Positions 19,075 to 28,099 of a stretch of DNA of 64,000 bases are shown one piece after another. This DNA is from CAIQPS01 sp963843455 (GTDB lineage Bacteria > Actinomycetota > Thermoleophilia > RBG-16-64-13). Within the stretch, counting starts at the first letter, position 1. Each line of letters opens with the position of its first letter. A program made the translations under genes and the position numbers. The notes beneath the pieces were generated by a model. It did not search any database and was not told the DNA's origin. It saw nothing but the letters and a program-made list of their open reading frames with translations. Location of the stretch: contig CAWJKE010000015.1 in assembly GCA_963843455.1 (NCBI GenBank), positions 62,001-126,000 on the forward strand, in the 5' to 3' direction.

Positions 19075-19473
19075 CTACGGCTTCACCAGCAGCACGGGCG
19101 CTATGCCGTTCCGCACCACATCCTCGGTAACCGAGCCCACCAGGACGTGCCGCATCTCGCGGTGGCCGTGGGTAGCCATGACGATCAGGTCCGCCCCCAG
19201 ATCTCGTGCCGCCGCGACTATCGCCGGCGCCGGCTCGCCCAATGCGACTCGCCCTTCCGCCACCACGCCCTTCGCGGCCAGGCCGGCCACCTGTCCGTCG
19301 AGGTAGACCCGAGCCTGCTCCTCCAGAAGGGCGGCTTCGTCCCGCGAGTGCGAGTGGACCACGCGCAGAAGAACGACCCTGCCTCCCGACATGCCCGCGA
19401 GCGATCCGGTGTGGGCGACCACGGCCTCGTCGGTGGCGTCTCCCTTGAGGGGCACCAGTATGCGCTCGTACAT
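19075..19473 (-). CDS. UspA-family universal stress protein
   Basis: This is a 132-residue single-domain Usp. It starts MYERILVPLKGDATDEAVV and ends with the ATP-binding signature seen as VMATHGHREMRHVLVGSVTEDVVRN and the strand APVLLV. The G-2x-G-9x-G(S/T) pattern of ATP-binding members is present in slightly altered form. The ATG shares its first base with the Nramp stop (TGATG), so it is the last gene of the long minus-strand operon. Usp genes often accompany transporters, where they may act as regulators; that is inference. Confidence 0.9.
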   Translation of the reverse strand: MYERILVPLKGDATDEAVVAHTGSLAGMSGGRVVLLRVVHSHSRDEAALLEEQARVYLDGQVAGLAAKGVVAEGRVALGEPAPAIVAAARDLGADLIVMATHGHREMRHVLVGSVTEDVVRNGIAPVLLVKP

Positions 19474-20762
19474 CAGAAAGAACCTCCCGCGAGAGTGTAT
19501 AAGAACAGGGTGTTGAGAACGGTGAGCGCCAGGGTGGCCACGATGGCAAGGACCCGCTCTGCCCCCCGGCTATAGAACTGGCCCATCACCTTCTTGTCGA
19601 AGACGAGCCACAGCAAAGGGAGGATCGTCAGAGGCAGTTGGATGGTCAGGGCCACCTGGCTGTAGATGAGCACGAGCAAGGGGTCCGCACCCACCGCGAC
19701 TACCGCCAGTGCCGGGATGGCGAGTACGAAGAGTCCGATACGGTAGAACTTGGTGCGGGGATCTTCCGGGCGCCCGAGGTAGGCGGTAAGGACGTTCACC
19801 TCGGCCATAGCCGACGTGAAGCTGGAGCCGAGACCGGCAAACAGCAGACCGATACCGAAGAGGAACCTGGCCAGGGAACCGGCGAGCGGTTCCAGCGTGG
19901 CGGACGCCTGGGTCAGACTGTCGATGGTGATGCCGTGCTCGAAGAAGACGGCCGCCGCTACGATGACCATGGCCGAGTTGATCAGCCAGCCGAGACCCAT
20001 GGCGAGGGAGGTGTCTCCAAACTCGAACCGGATCAGCCTTCGCCGCCCTTCGTCGTCGCGCGGCTGCTCGCGCTGCAGCACCACGTTTGAGTGCAGATAG
20101 ACGTTGTGGGGCATGACCACGGCCCCGAGCATCCCGATGGCTACCAGCAGGCTGGCGCTGCTGAGATGAGGGATGAAGGCTCCGTGAGCGGCCGCCGCCC
20201 AATCGGGATCTACGAGAGCCAGTTCGATGACGTAGCAGAGGGCGACTATCCCGATGAAGGCCACCACTATCCGTTCGATGTGCCGGTACCGGCCGGTGGC
20301 GATGAGGAGGATCTGAAGGACCGCGGTGATCACGCCCCCGGCAAGGAGCGGCAGCCCGAAGAGGATCTGGAATCCCAGCGCCCCGCCCAGCAGTTCGGCC
20401 ACGTCGGTGGCGATGCAGGCGATGACGATGCTCCCGCCGAACAGAGCCGTCCACGGCCGCGAGAAACGTTTCCGGACGTTGTAGGCCAGACTGTGGCCGG
20501 TCACTATCCCCAGTCGGGCCGACATGCTCTGGAAGAGGATCAGCATGAGCGTCCCCAGCGTGATGATCCATAGCAGGGTGTAGCCGAACTGGCTCCCGCC
20601 GGCGACGTTGGTCGCCCAGTTTCCCGGGTCGATGAAACCGACGGTGACGATGAACCCCGGTCCCAGATACCGTAGGAAGTCGCGATTGAAGAAGACGCGG
20701 AGGACGGACCTCCTCCGCTCCTTGCCGTCCTCCTCCCTCACTGCAGGGTCATCCTCAGCCAC
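19473..20762 (-). CDS. Nramp-family divalent metal transporter
   Basis: This is a proton-coupled Mn2+/Fe2+ importer of the Nramp/MntH family, about 429 residues with eleven predicted spans. The two metal-binding motifs are intact: DPGNWATNVAGGS in TM1 and MPHNVYLHSN in TM6, where the Met favours transition metals over Ca/Mg. The frame is open far upstream, but the GTG at 20762 is chosen because it overlaps the peptidase stop by eight bases and avoids an Arg-rich out-of-frame-looking N-terminus. A second GTG at 20741 is also possible. The charged N-terminal tail of about 25 residues is cytoplasmic. Confidence 0.9.
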   Translation of the reverse strand: MAEDDPAVREEDGKERRRSVLRVFFNRDFLRYLGPGFIVTVGFIDPGNWATNVAGGSQFGYTLLWIITLGTLMLILFQSMSARLGIVTGHSLAYNVRKRFSRPWTALFGGSIVIACIATDVAELLGGALGFQILFGLPLLAGGVITAVLQILLIATGRYRHIERIVVAFIGIVALCYVIELALVDPDWAAAAHGAFIPHLSSASLLVAIGMLGAVVMPHNVYLHSNVVLQREQPRDDEGRRRLIRFEFGDTSLAMGLGWLINSAMVIVAAAVFFEHGITIDSLTQASATLEPLAGSLARFLFGIGLLFAGLGSSFTSAMAEVNVLTAYLGRPEDPRTKFYRIGLFVLAIPALAVVAVGADPLLVLIYSQVALTIQLPLTILPLLWLVFDKKVMGQFYSRGAERVLAIVATLALTVLNTLFLYTLAGGSF

Positions 20763-22356
20763 CGCCGGCTCCCGCCGCCTCCGTCGCCGGCCGCGGCAGG
20801 GCGGGCAACTCGGGCTGGTAGAGCCAGGCATCGAACAGGGCGTCGAGCTGGGCGGGCGGCACCTGCGGCGCCTCCTCCTTGGCAAGAGCGATGAAGTCGG
20901 CGGTAGAGGCGTTCCCGTATTTGTAGCGGTCGCACCAGGTGCGCAAAGTACGCAAGAAGCTCTCGTCGCCTACCGCGAGCCGGAGGGCGTGCAGGGTCAG
21001 GGCGCCTCGCCGGTAGACGCTCGTCCCGAACATCTCGTTCGGCCCAGGATCGCCCGGCGGCGGTCCCGCCGCTTTGCCGAGTCGGTCCAGGCTCGCCTTG
21101 ACCTGGGCCTCCAGCGCCGCCCGACCCTGGTCGTGCTCCAACCACAGCCAGCTCGCGTACGAGGCGAACCCCTCGTTCAACCAGATGTCGTCCCACTGTT
21201 CGATGGTCACGCTATCCCCGAACCACTGATGGGCCAGCTCGTGCGAGAGGAAGATGGGACCCACCACCGGGTCCTTCATCTGTTTGACCACGTCGCGGCC
21301 GAAAAGCGACAGCGTCTGATTCTCCATCGCCGCGCCCTCGGTATCCGCGTCCGGCACGACGACGCCGTACACCGCGAAGGGATAGGGACCGAACAGACCG
21401 GCGAAGTAGTCGATCACCTCGCCGGTGCGGGCGAAGACGCCGTGCGCGGTGGCGGCTATGTCGGTCGCGAAGTAGTTTCGGACCGTCACCCCACCCCCGG
21501 AGGTAGAGGTCTCGGTGGAGAACCGCCCCACATCGACGGCCGCCAGATAGCTGGCGGTCGGTTTGTCCATCTTCCAGGTGAACGTCTGATCCGTTCCTTC
21601 GGTCCTGGTGTCGACCAGCACCCCGTTGGCGGTCGCGACGTAGGGCTCCGGCACCGTGAGATGGAAGGTGTAGGTGGCCTTGTCGGCCGGAGTGTCGTTC
21701 ACCGGGAACCAGGTGGCGGCACCCTGGGGCTCGTCGACGGTGAAGATGGAATCGCCCACTTTCCGCCAGCCCAGCGCGAAGAGCTTGGTGGAGAGCCCCG
21801 TGGGGATTCCCGAGTAGGAGACGACCACCGTGAACACGCCGTCCTTCGCGAGAGTGGCCGGGCACGTGATCTTCAACTCCTGGCCGCTCCTTTCGTACGA
21901 CGCGGTCTCGCCGTCGACCTCGATCGCCGACACATCCAGGCCGATGAGATCGAGGTTGAAAGCGCCAAGATCCTGCACCGCCTTCGCGGTCACCACGCCC
22001 GTCCCTGCGATGCGCCCGCCGACCGGGTCTATCTGCAGGGATATCTCGTAGCTCTGGACATCGTAGCCGCCATTCCCGGCAGAGGGGAAGTAGGGGTCGC
22101 CGGCACCCGGGGAGCCGACGGACGCCTGGACCGCCGTGGCCGGCGCCGTGGTAGACGGCGCGGTCGTGGGCGGCACTGTCGTGGGCGGTACGGTACTCGC
22201 CGGCGGTTCGCTGCTGACCGGGCCCTGCGAGGTCTGGGGCTGGGTCGCCGCCGTCCGGCCGGACGTAAGCATGCCCCCGCAGCCGAGCGCCAAGACAGCC
22301 ACGAGCAGCAGCACGATGATGATGGCCGACGGCCGGCCCGGCGAGAAACGGCCCAA
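20755..22356 (-). CDS. M1-family zinc metallopeptidase lipoprotein
   Basis: This is a secreted, lipid-anchored aminopeptidase N-like enzyme. Starting at TTG 22356 gives a signal segment with a lipobox ending LALGC at Cys26, then a Pro/Thr-rich tether with repeated VPPTT/APSTT units. The catalytic domain shows AAMENQTLSLF (the GAMEN-equivalent exopeptidase motif), HELAHQWFGDSV and, about twenty residues on, WLNEGFASY, together the zinc-binding HExxH...E. The frame is open to 22431, but that would overlap the MFS coding end. GGGAGG precedes the TTG. It lacks the large C-terminal ERAP-type domain, so it is a short M1 form. Confidence 0.86.
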   Translation of the reverse strand: MGRFSPGRPSAIIIVLLLVAVLALGCGGMLTSGRTAATQPQTSQGPVSSEPPASTVPPTTVPPTTAPSTTAPATAVQASVGSPGAGDPYFPSAGNGGYDVQSYEISLQIDPVGGRIAGTGVVTAKAVQDLGAFNLDLIGLDVSAIEVDGETASYERSGQELKITCPATLAKDGVFTVVVSYSGIPTGLSTKLFALGWRKVGDSIFTVDEPQGAATWFPVNDTPADKATYTFHLTVPEPYVATANGVLVDTRTEGTDQTFTWKMDKPTASYLAAVDVGRFSTETSTSGGGVTVRNYFATDIAATAHGVFARTGEVIDYFAGLFGPYPFAVYGVVVPDADTEGAAMENQTLSLFGRDVVKQMKDPVVGPIFLSHELAHQWFGDSVTIEQWDDIWLNEGFASYASWLWLEHDQGRAALEAQVKASLDRLGKAAGPPPGDPGPNEMFGTSVYRRGALTLHALRLAVGDESFLRTLRTWCDRYKYGNASTADFIALAKEEAPQVPPAQLDALFDAWLYQPELPALPRPATEAAGAGGG

Positions 22357-22381
22357 ATCCCCTCCCAGTCGCGCTTCCAGC

Positions 22382-23680
22382 TTACCTCGGTTTCTCGGGA
22401 TCCTCCGCGCCCAGACCACCGTTGGAGCCACCGCCCGCAGTCACGAAGTCGACGGTCCCGGACCGACGGATGTATACAATCCCCGCCACGACCCCCACCG
22501 CGCAGAGAGCAGCCATGATCAGGACCATCCTCATGGTCGTCTCCTTGGTCGCCACGCCGCCTACCTCGGCCAGTTGCCCCATGATGTACGCGCCGATAGG
22601 CGTGGTTCCCACGAACAGGAGAGCGTATATCCCCATGACCCTCCCCCGCATGTGTCCGGGAACGGCGAGTTGGAGCCTGGTGTTCGCGGTGGTCATGAAC
22701 AGTACCCCCGCCACGCCCATGGCGAACATCAAGGCGGCCGTCACCGGGATCCACTGCGAGAGCCCCACGGCGGCGAGCATCACCACAAAGAAGGAGGCCG
22801 AGATCAGCAGGAGGCGCTGCGTGGGCCTTCCCCGGTAGGCGACGAACAGGCCGGCGACCACGGCTCCGATCCCCATGGAGGTGGTAAGCAGCGCGAGAGT
22901 GGTGGCTCCGGCATCGAGGATGTACTTGGTCACCAGCGGGGTGAGCGTGGTGAAGTTGTATCCGAACGCACCGAGGGCGCCCATGATGATCAGTATGACC
23001 ACTACGTGCGGGGTAGAGCGCGCGTAGCGCAGGCCGGCCCGCAATTGAGTGAACACGGGCTCCCGGGGCGGACGGGGCACCAGGTGGAGCTCGCTCACCC
23101 GCATGGCCAAGAGCGCGATGATGACGGCCAGGAAGCTGGCCGCGTTCAGGTAGAAGCAGGCAGCGAAGCCGACGGCGCTGATCACGACAGCGCCGATTGC
23201 CGGCCCGATGATACGGGCCGCGTTGAACTGGGTGGAGTTGAGGGCGATGGCGTTGGAGAGGTCCTCGGTCCCGACCATCTCGGGGACGAACGCCTGGCGC
23301 GTCGGGCCTTCCACCGCGTCGATCATCCCGCGCACAAAGGCGAGCCCATAGATGATCCCGACCGTGATCAGCTCGGTCGAGGTGAGGATGGCAAGAGCAA
23401 GGGCGATGACGAGCTGACCCGCCTCGCAGTAGATGATCGCCGGGCGCTTCCGCAGGCGGTCGGCGAGCACCCCGCCGTGAAGCGAGAAGAACAAGGAGGG
23501 CAGAAAGCGGATGGCGATCGTCAAGCCAAGCGCCACGGGCGACTTGGTGAGGCTGAGCACCAACCAACTGAGGGCGAGATCCTGCATCCAGGTCCCCGCC
23601 AAAGAGACGAGCTGGCCGAACCAGAAGAGCCGGTAGTTCCGGTTGCGTAGCGAGCGGAATCCGTGGAGAAGGCTGTTCAT
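22382..23680 (-). CDS. MFS transporter, EntS-like
   Basis: This is a 432-residue major facilitator protein of the enterobactin-exporter/macrolide-efflux-like branch (MFS_3). It begins LRNRNYRLFWFGQLVSLAGTW and has a motif-A equivalent GGVLADRLRKRPAIIY. About twelve spans are visible, with MRGRVMGIYALLFVGTTPIG in the second half. The substrate is unknown. It sits in the operon between the HAD/AIR gene (20-base gap to that gene's corrected stop) and the M1 peptidase. Confidence 0.88.
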   Translation of the reverse strand: MNSLLHGFRSLRNRNYRLFWFGQLVSLAGTWMQDLALSWLVLSLTKSPVALGLTIAIRFLPSLFFSLHGGVLADRLRKRPAIIYCEAGQLVIALALAILTSTELITVGIIYGLAFVRGMIDAVEGPTRQAFVPEMVGTEDLSNAIALNSTQFNAARIIGPAIGAVVISAVGFAACFYLNAASFLAVIIALLAMRVSELHLVPRPPREPVFTQLRAGLRYARSTPHVVVILIIMGALGAFGYNFTTLTPLVTKYILDAGATTLALLTTSMGIGAVVAGLFVAYRGRPTQRLLLISASFFVVMLAAVGLSQWIPVTAALMFAMGVAGVLFMTTANTRLQLAVPGHMRGRVMGIYALLFVGTTPIGAYIMGQLAEVGGVATKETTMRMVLIMAALCAVGVVAGIVYIRRSGTVDFVTAGGGSNGGLGAEDPEKPR

Positions 23681-23700
23681 GGGCCGGATCGCCTGGAAAC

Positions 23701-25348
23701 CTAGCGCCGCGGGCGCGGCGCGCCCGACCCGAACCGGGATAGCTCGTCGCGGTCGAAGTGGGGTAGGACGTCGGGGGCCCCACCGCGGAAAGCCTCAACA
23801 CCCTGCCCCTCCTCGAGCACTTCGCCGATATCCGCTACCTCGATGCTCGCCGCGGCTAAGAGCCTCGGCGAGCGCCTGCGCCCCGGCGGCTGCGACGGTT
23901 ATCAACAGGCTGCCCGACCCGATGAGGCCCAACGGGTCGATACCCAGGATGTCGCAGATGCGGGCGGTCTGGGGGTAGATGGGGATGCGGTCCAGATGGA
24001 GGCGCAGCCGGCGGCCGCCGGCTGCGCCCAATTCCCGAACGGCCGTCGCCAGTCCGCCTTCGGTCACGTCGTGCATGGCCGTCACCCCGGCGAACGACCG
24101 CGCGATCCGCGCCTCCTCCAAGATGCTTATCCGTTCCAAGAAGACCGCGCACCCGGCAACCTCGGCAGCCGTCATGCCCGCCGCCAGCAACCGCTCCTCG
24201 AAGTCCCCGGCGATCAGGCCGGTCCCCTCCACCGCCACGGCCTTGGTCAGCAAGATCCGGTCTCCCTGCCGCATCAGCCGCTTGTCGAGCAAGTCGTCTC
24301 TCCGGGCCGTGCCCGCCATCGTCCCCACCACCAGCGGTCGGGACACGGCGTCGGTCACCTCGGTGTGGCCGCCCACCAGAGAGATGCCGTTCTGGACGCA
24401 TTCCGCCTGGATCTGGGTCATCAGCGCGACGATCTCCGAAGCCGTCGAGCCCGGCGGGAACAGCAAAGTGGCGACGAGCCAGCGGGGCGTGGCCCCGCCG
24501 GCGGCCACGTCGTTCGCGTTCACCAGCACCGCGTAGCGTGAGAGCGAGCCGGCGGCCAGCGTCACCGGATCGGAGGAGAGCACCAGGACCTCCTCGCCCC
24601 GGATGTCCACGGCCGCCGCGTCCTCCCCGACAGCGGCACCCACAAGCACCGAGGGGTCGGCCAAAGCCGGCCCCGACAGTGCCTTTTGCAGCAGGTCCGC
24701 CGGCAGCTTGCCCGGCGGCAGGGGAAGACCCATGCGGATGACGGCCAGCGCCTCGCCCAGTGAATGGACGACGAAATCTGCTCCCTCCCCGTGGAAGGGC
24801 GCGTCGGGATCGTTGTGGAGGTACATGGCCAGGGCCCCGGCTCGCTTGCCGGCCTGGATGTCGAAGGCGTAGTCCCCGACCACCAGGAGTTCCGCGACAT
24901 CCACGCCGAGGTGCTCGGCGGCATAGAGCACGCCATCGGGAAGGGGCTTCGGGCTGATCGGTAGGTCACGCGTGACGACCACCGCAAAGCGGCCCACGTC
25001 GATACAGGGTAGCTTCGCCAGGGATAGGTCGATCGACTCCCTGGTGTTGCGCGTGATGATCCCCATCGGGATCCCGCTCCGGTGGAGATACTCCACCAGT
25101 TCGGCCGCCCCCGCGTTCTCCCGGGTCTTTTCGGCCGCCTGAGCCTCCATCGCCGCCAGGATGGCCGCCCTGTCGCGGCGCTCCTCGGCGTCCTCTATCC
25201 CCTCGAGGAACTCGAGCAACCCCAGGCCGGCCGGACACCCCACCGCTTTGCGGACGGCAGCAAAATCGAGGGTATCGGGGACGGTGAGCGTCCCGTCGAA
25301 GTCGAAAAGAACGGCCGCCACGCGGAACGATCCTGTCATGGGCGGCAC
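23701..25348 (-). CDS. HAD hydrolase fused to AIR synthase/HypE-like domain (C-terminal frameshift)
   Basis: Residues 1-210 form a HAD-superfamily phosphatase: LFDFDGTLTVPD (nucleophile), GIITRNTRES, SPKPLPDGVLYAAEHLG (lysine) and VVGDYAFDIQAGKRAGA. Residues 215-545 form a PurM/HypE/ThiL-like ATP-binding domain: VGAAVGEDAAAVDI, LVNANDVAAGGATPRWL, GGHTEVTDAVSRPLVVGTMAG, and MHDVTEGGLATAVRELG. Near 23858 AGCCGCGG should read AGCGCGG. Removing that C gives ASIEVADIGEVLEEGQG and then LPHFDRDELSRF, a normal family ending, with the stop at 23701. Start is the GTG at 25348, directly after the permease stop; ATG 25339 is an alternative. Substrates are unknown. Confidence 0.8.
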
Positions 25349-26110
25349 CTACCCCAGTTGCGTCGCCCGGCGGGCCTGCCAGAGAGCGAGCATTCCGGTC
25401 AGCGTGGCGAAGCCGAGGACCACAGCCCCGCCAATAAGGAGCTGTTTGGCCACCCACCCGTCGATGAGCACGGAGCGCATAGCGTCGTAGATGTAGGTGG
25501 TGGGATTCACCGTGGCCGCCCATTTGAGCCAGGTGGCCCCGATGTACTCCTTGGGAACGAACGTCGTGGAGAGGAAGATCAAGGGGAAGAACGCGAACGT
25601 GGCCGCTTCCGCGGCCGCCGCATTCTTAGTCTTGAGGGCGACGAAAACAGCGTAGCCTGCGAAGGCCATGCCCCACATGAACGCAAAGAACATGACGACG
25701 AACAGACCGCCCACGCCGGCCGTCGATTTGAGGCCCAGCGCCAGCCCGAGGGCCAAGATGAGTACCACCTGTCCCACCAGCACCACTGCCCCCGCGATCA
25801 TGGGGCCCCACACCAGCGCGAGCCGGGAACTGCGGGTGAGCAGCAACTTGGTGAAGTAGCCCGACTCGATGTCGCGGATGAGGAGTTGTCCGGCGTTCCC
25901 CGCCCCGCCGACCGACGCCGACACGATCGCCACGGGGATGATGAAGGCCAGATAAGAGCCCTTGAAGCCGGGTAGGTTGGCCACGGACGATAGCCCCGAG
26001 TTGAACACGAACAGGAAGAACACGCTGATGGCGATGTTGGTCAGCAGCGCCGAGGGCACCCGCAGCGTGTTCCGGAGCGACCGGGAGACGAGCAGCAGGA
26101 TGTCGGTCAC
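25349..26110 (-). CDS. ABC-2 type transporter permease (DrrB-like)
   Basis: This is a 253-residue membrane protein with about six hydrophobic spans, of the ABC-2 permease family that partners single-domain ATPases in drug, polyketide or polysaccharide export. The conserved region FFPLIFLSTTFVPKEYIGATWLKWAATVNPTTY before the last spans is typical of DrrB/NodJ-like permeases. Its ATG overlaps the ATPase stop by four bases. The exported compound is not identifiable; no biosynthetic cluster is next to it. Confidence 0.88.
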   Translation of the reverse strand: MTDILLLVSRSLRNTLRVPSALLTNIAISVFFLFVFNSGLSSVANLPGFKGSYLAFIIPVAIVSASVGGAGNAGQLLIRDIESGYFTKLLLTRSSRLALVWGPMIAGAVVLVGQVVLILALGLALGLKSTAGVGGLFVVMFFAFMWGMAFAGYAVFVALKTKNAAAAEAATFAFFPLIFLSTTFVPKEYIGATWLKWAATVNPTTYIYDAMRSVLIDGWVAKQLLIGGAVVLGFATLTGMLALWQARRATQLG

Positions 26111-27102
26111 GATCCCTGTGCTCCTTGCTGCTCCGCCGCGGCCGCGTCCTGCTCCTTGGAGCTCATCCGGTGACCGGTGGCCTGTAGAAAGACGTCGTCG
26201 AGCGTCGGCTCACTTACCGTGAGCCCCTCGAGATCCACACCGGCCTCGTCCAGCGCGCGTATCAGCCCGGGGAGCCTTCCGGCCGCCGTGGCGAAATAGC
26301 AGAGCAGATCGCCACCTGCCAGGCGCCGGTCCGGGCAGAGCTGCTCGAGCACGGACGCAGCTCGCCGCGCCACCTCCTCGGAAGCGAACGATAGGGTGAC
26401 GACCTCATTCCCTATGTCTTTCTTGAGTGCACGCGGCGCACCCTGGGCCACTATCTTGCCCCGGTCGATGATGGCCACCTCGTCCGCGAGCTTGTCCGCC
26501 TCTTCCAGGTACTGGGTGGTGAGGAATATGGTCATGCCCTTCTCTGAGTTCAGGCGGCGGACCTCATCCCAGATCGAACTGCGGCTGGCCGGGTCCAGGC
26601 CGGTGGTCGGCTCGTCGAGAAAGAGCACCAGCGGTTCGTGGACCAAGGCGAGGGCGAGGTCCAGACGGCGCTTCATGCCCCCCGAGAACTGGCCCACCCG
26701 CTTCTTCGGGTCCACTTCCTGGAGGCCCACGGTGGTGAGAAGACGCTCCGCGGTCTCCCGGGCCTCATCGCCGCCCGCCCCAAAGAGCCGTGCCTGCAGG
26801 ACAAGCATCTCCCGCGCAGTCATGAGTCCGTCCAATCCGACCTCTTGCAGAGCCACTCCCACGCGCTCGCGCACTTCGCCTTGATTCTTCGACACGTCGA
26901 AGCCTGCCACCCGAGCCGAGCCGGCGCTGGGTTTGAGGATGGTCGTGAGCATGCGCACGGTGGTCGTCTTGCCCGAACCGTTGGGGCCGAGGAAGCCGAA
27001 TATCTGTCCCGACTCGATCGAAAGATCGATGCCGTCGACGGCCTTAAGATCGGCGAAGTCCCGCGTCAGTCCCTCGGTCCATATGCTGCGGTCCACGTCC
27101 AT
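26107..27102 (-). CDS. ABC transporter ATPase (DrrA-like)
   Basis: This is a 331-residue cytoplasmic ATPase. It has Walker A GPNGSGKTTTVRML, signature FSGGMKRRLDLALAL, Walker B LVLFLDEPTTGLD, the H-loop replaced by glutamine in FLTTQYLEEAD (as is usual in DrrA), and the C-terminal DrrA-type extension ending TVSEPTLDDVFLQATGH. The ATG at 27102 is six bases downstream of a perfect TATAAT, so the mRNA is probably leaderless and this gene opens the seven-gene operon. Confidence 0.9.
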   Translation of the reverse strand: MDVDRSIWTEGLTRDFADLKAVDGIDLSIESGQIFGFLGPNGSGKTTTVRMLTTILKPSAGSARVAGFDVSKNQGEVRERVGVALQEVGLDGLMTAREMLVLQARLFGAGGDEARETAERLLTTVGLQEVDPKKRVGQFSGGMKRRLDLALALVHEPLVLFLDEPTTGLDPASRSSIWDEVRRLNSEKGMTIFLTTQYLEEADKLADEVAIIDRGKIVAQGAPRALKKDIGNEVVTLSFASEEVARRAASVLEQLCPDRRLAGGDLLCYFATAAGRLPGLIRALDEAGVDLEGLTVSEPTLDDVFLQATGHRMSSKEQDAAAAEQQGAQGS

Positions 27103-27108
27103 ATGGGG

Positions 27109-27114
27109 ATTATA
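27109..27114 (-). promoter_or_regulatory. -10 element, leaderless start of the DrrA-led operon
   Basis: A perfect TATAAT lies on the minus strand with exactly six bases between it and the ATG at 27102, which places the transcription start on or next to the A of the ATG. No good -35 lies at the right distance (a TTGACG is 23 bases away). There is no ribosome-binding site between. Confidence 0.6.
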
Positions 27115-27134
27115 TGCCCAGCGGCCTCCGAGCC

Positions 27135-28016
27135 TCACGTCAAGAAGTAGAGCAGCGCCGGGATGACCACGATGGCCATGAGCGTGGTGGCCAGCACCAC
27201 CGAGGAGACGAGTTCCTCCTCGTTCTTGTACTTGGCCGCCAGTACCGACACGAAGACCGCCGCCGGCATGGCTGCCTCGAACAGGACCACCGATCGGGTG
27301 ACACCGGTGAGCGCCAGCAGCCACACGGCCAGCAAGCCGAAGGCGAAACCGCCTCCCACTCTGAGAACGCTGGCGGCCACTGTGAGCGAGATCTGCGTCA
27401 GCCGGAACCGGCCTATGCTCACGCCGAGGATCAGCAGCATGAGAGGCACCCCGGCCTGCCCAAGCAGTTTCACGGACCCGATGACCACCTCGGGTATGGG
27501 CACGCGGAGAAGATTCAAAACCAGTCCGAGGATGGCGGCATAGATGAGGGGGGTCCGCAACATCACCCGCAGACCCTGTCTCATGTCCTTCTCGCCGGAG
27601 GCCACGTACACGCCGAGCGAGTACATGATCAGGCCCTGGGGGATGTACATGAGGATGGCCTGAGCCGCTCCCGCGGCCCCGAACGCCAGGTAGATGATGG
27701 GCAGGGGGATGTTGATGAAGTTCGCGAAGACGATGGGCAGATAGAGGCCGGAGTGCTTCTGCCGGAGAGCCCCGAACAGCAGTAGGGCGGCGACCAGCGT
27801 ACCGGCCATGATGATCAGGCAGGCGGCCCATACTTTGGCGGCCTCGCCTATCACGATCTCGCCCGTCACCATCGAGTAGAAAGCCAACGCGGGCACCGCG
27901 ACGTACATCGAGATGTCTATGAGCGGCCCCATGTTCGCCTTGCTGAGCCGCCCGAAGAGATACCCGACGACGACGACGAAGAACGTCGGCCCGATGATGT
28001 TGACGATCTGATGCAT
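27135..28016 (-). CDS. AEC-family (auxin efflux carrier-like) transporter
   Basis: This is a 293-residue integral membrane protein with about ten hydrophobic spans in the AEC/BASS-like arrangement. It starts HQIVNIIGPTFFVVVVGYLFG and contains FANFINIPLPIIYLAFG (the broken-helix crossover region) and a second half with VPLMLLILGVSIGRF. Bacterial members move malate, malonate or similar acids, but the substrate here is unknown. ATG 28016 is six bases after a TACCCT, again suggesting a leaderless message; upstream in-frame codons give an unlikely Arg/Pro-rich N-terminus. Confidence 0.87.
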   Translation of the reverse strand: MHQIVNIIGPTFFVVVVGYLFGRLSKANMGPLIDISMYVAVPALAFYSMVTGEIVIGEAAKVWAACLIIMAGTLVAALLLFGALRQKHSGLYLPIVFANFINIPLPIIYLAFGAAGAAQAILMYIPQGLIMYSLGVYVASGEKDMRQGLRVMLRTPLIYAAILGLVLNLLRVPIPEVVIGSVKLLGQAGVPLMLLILGVSIGRFRLTQISLTVAASVLRVGGGFAFGLLAVWLLALTGVTRSVVLFEAAMPAAVFVSVLAAKYKNEEELVSSVVLATTLMAIVVIPALLYFLT

Positions 28017-28022
28017 CGCTGC

Positions 28023-28028
28023 AGGGTA
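28023..28028 (-). promoter_or_regulatory. -10 element, leaderless start of the AEC transporter
   Basis: TACCCT on the minus strand is separated by six bases from the ATG at 28016. The divergent gene at 28100 has TATAAG at 28087-28092, seven bases from its own ATG. Both fit leaderless transcription in the 83-base divergent spacer. Confidence 0.5.
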
Positions 28029-28099
28029 CACAAGGCGGGCGGGCCCCGCCAAGGGCCGCGGCCGCGTGCTGCAGCACGGCAAATGATATAAGTGCCTTC

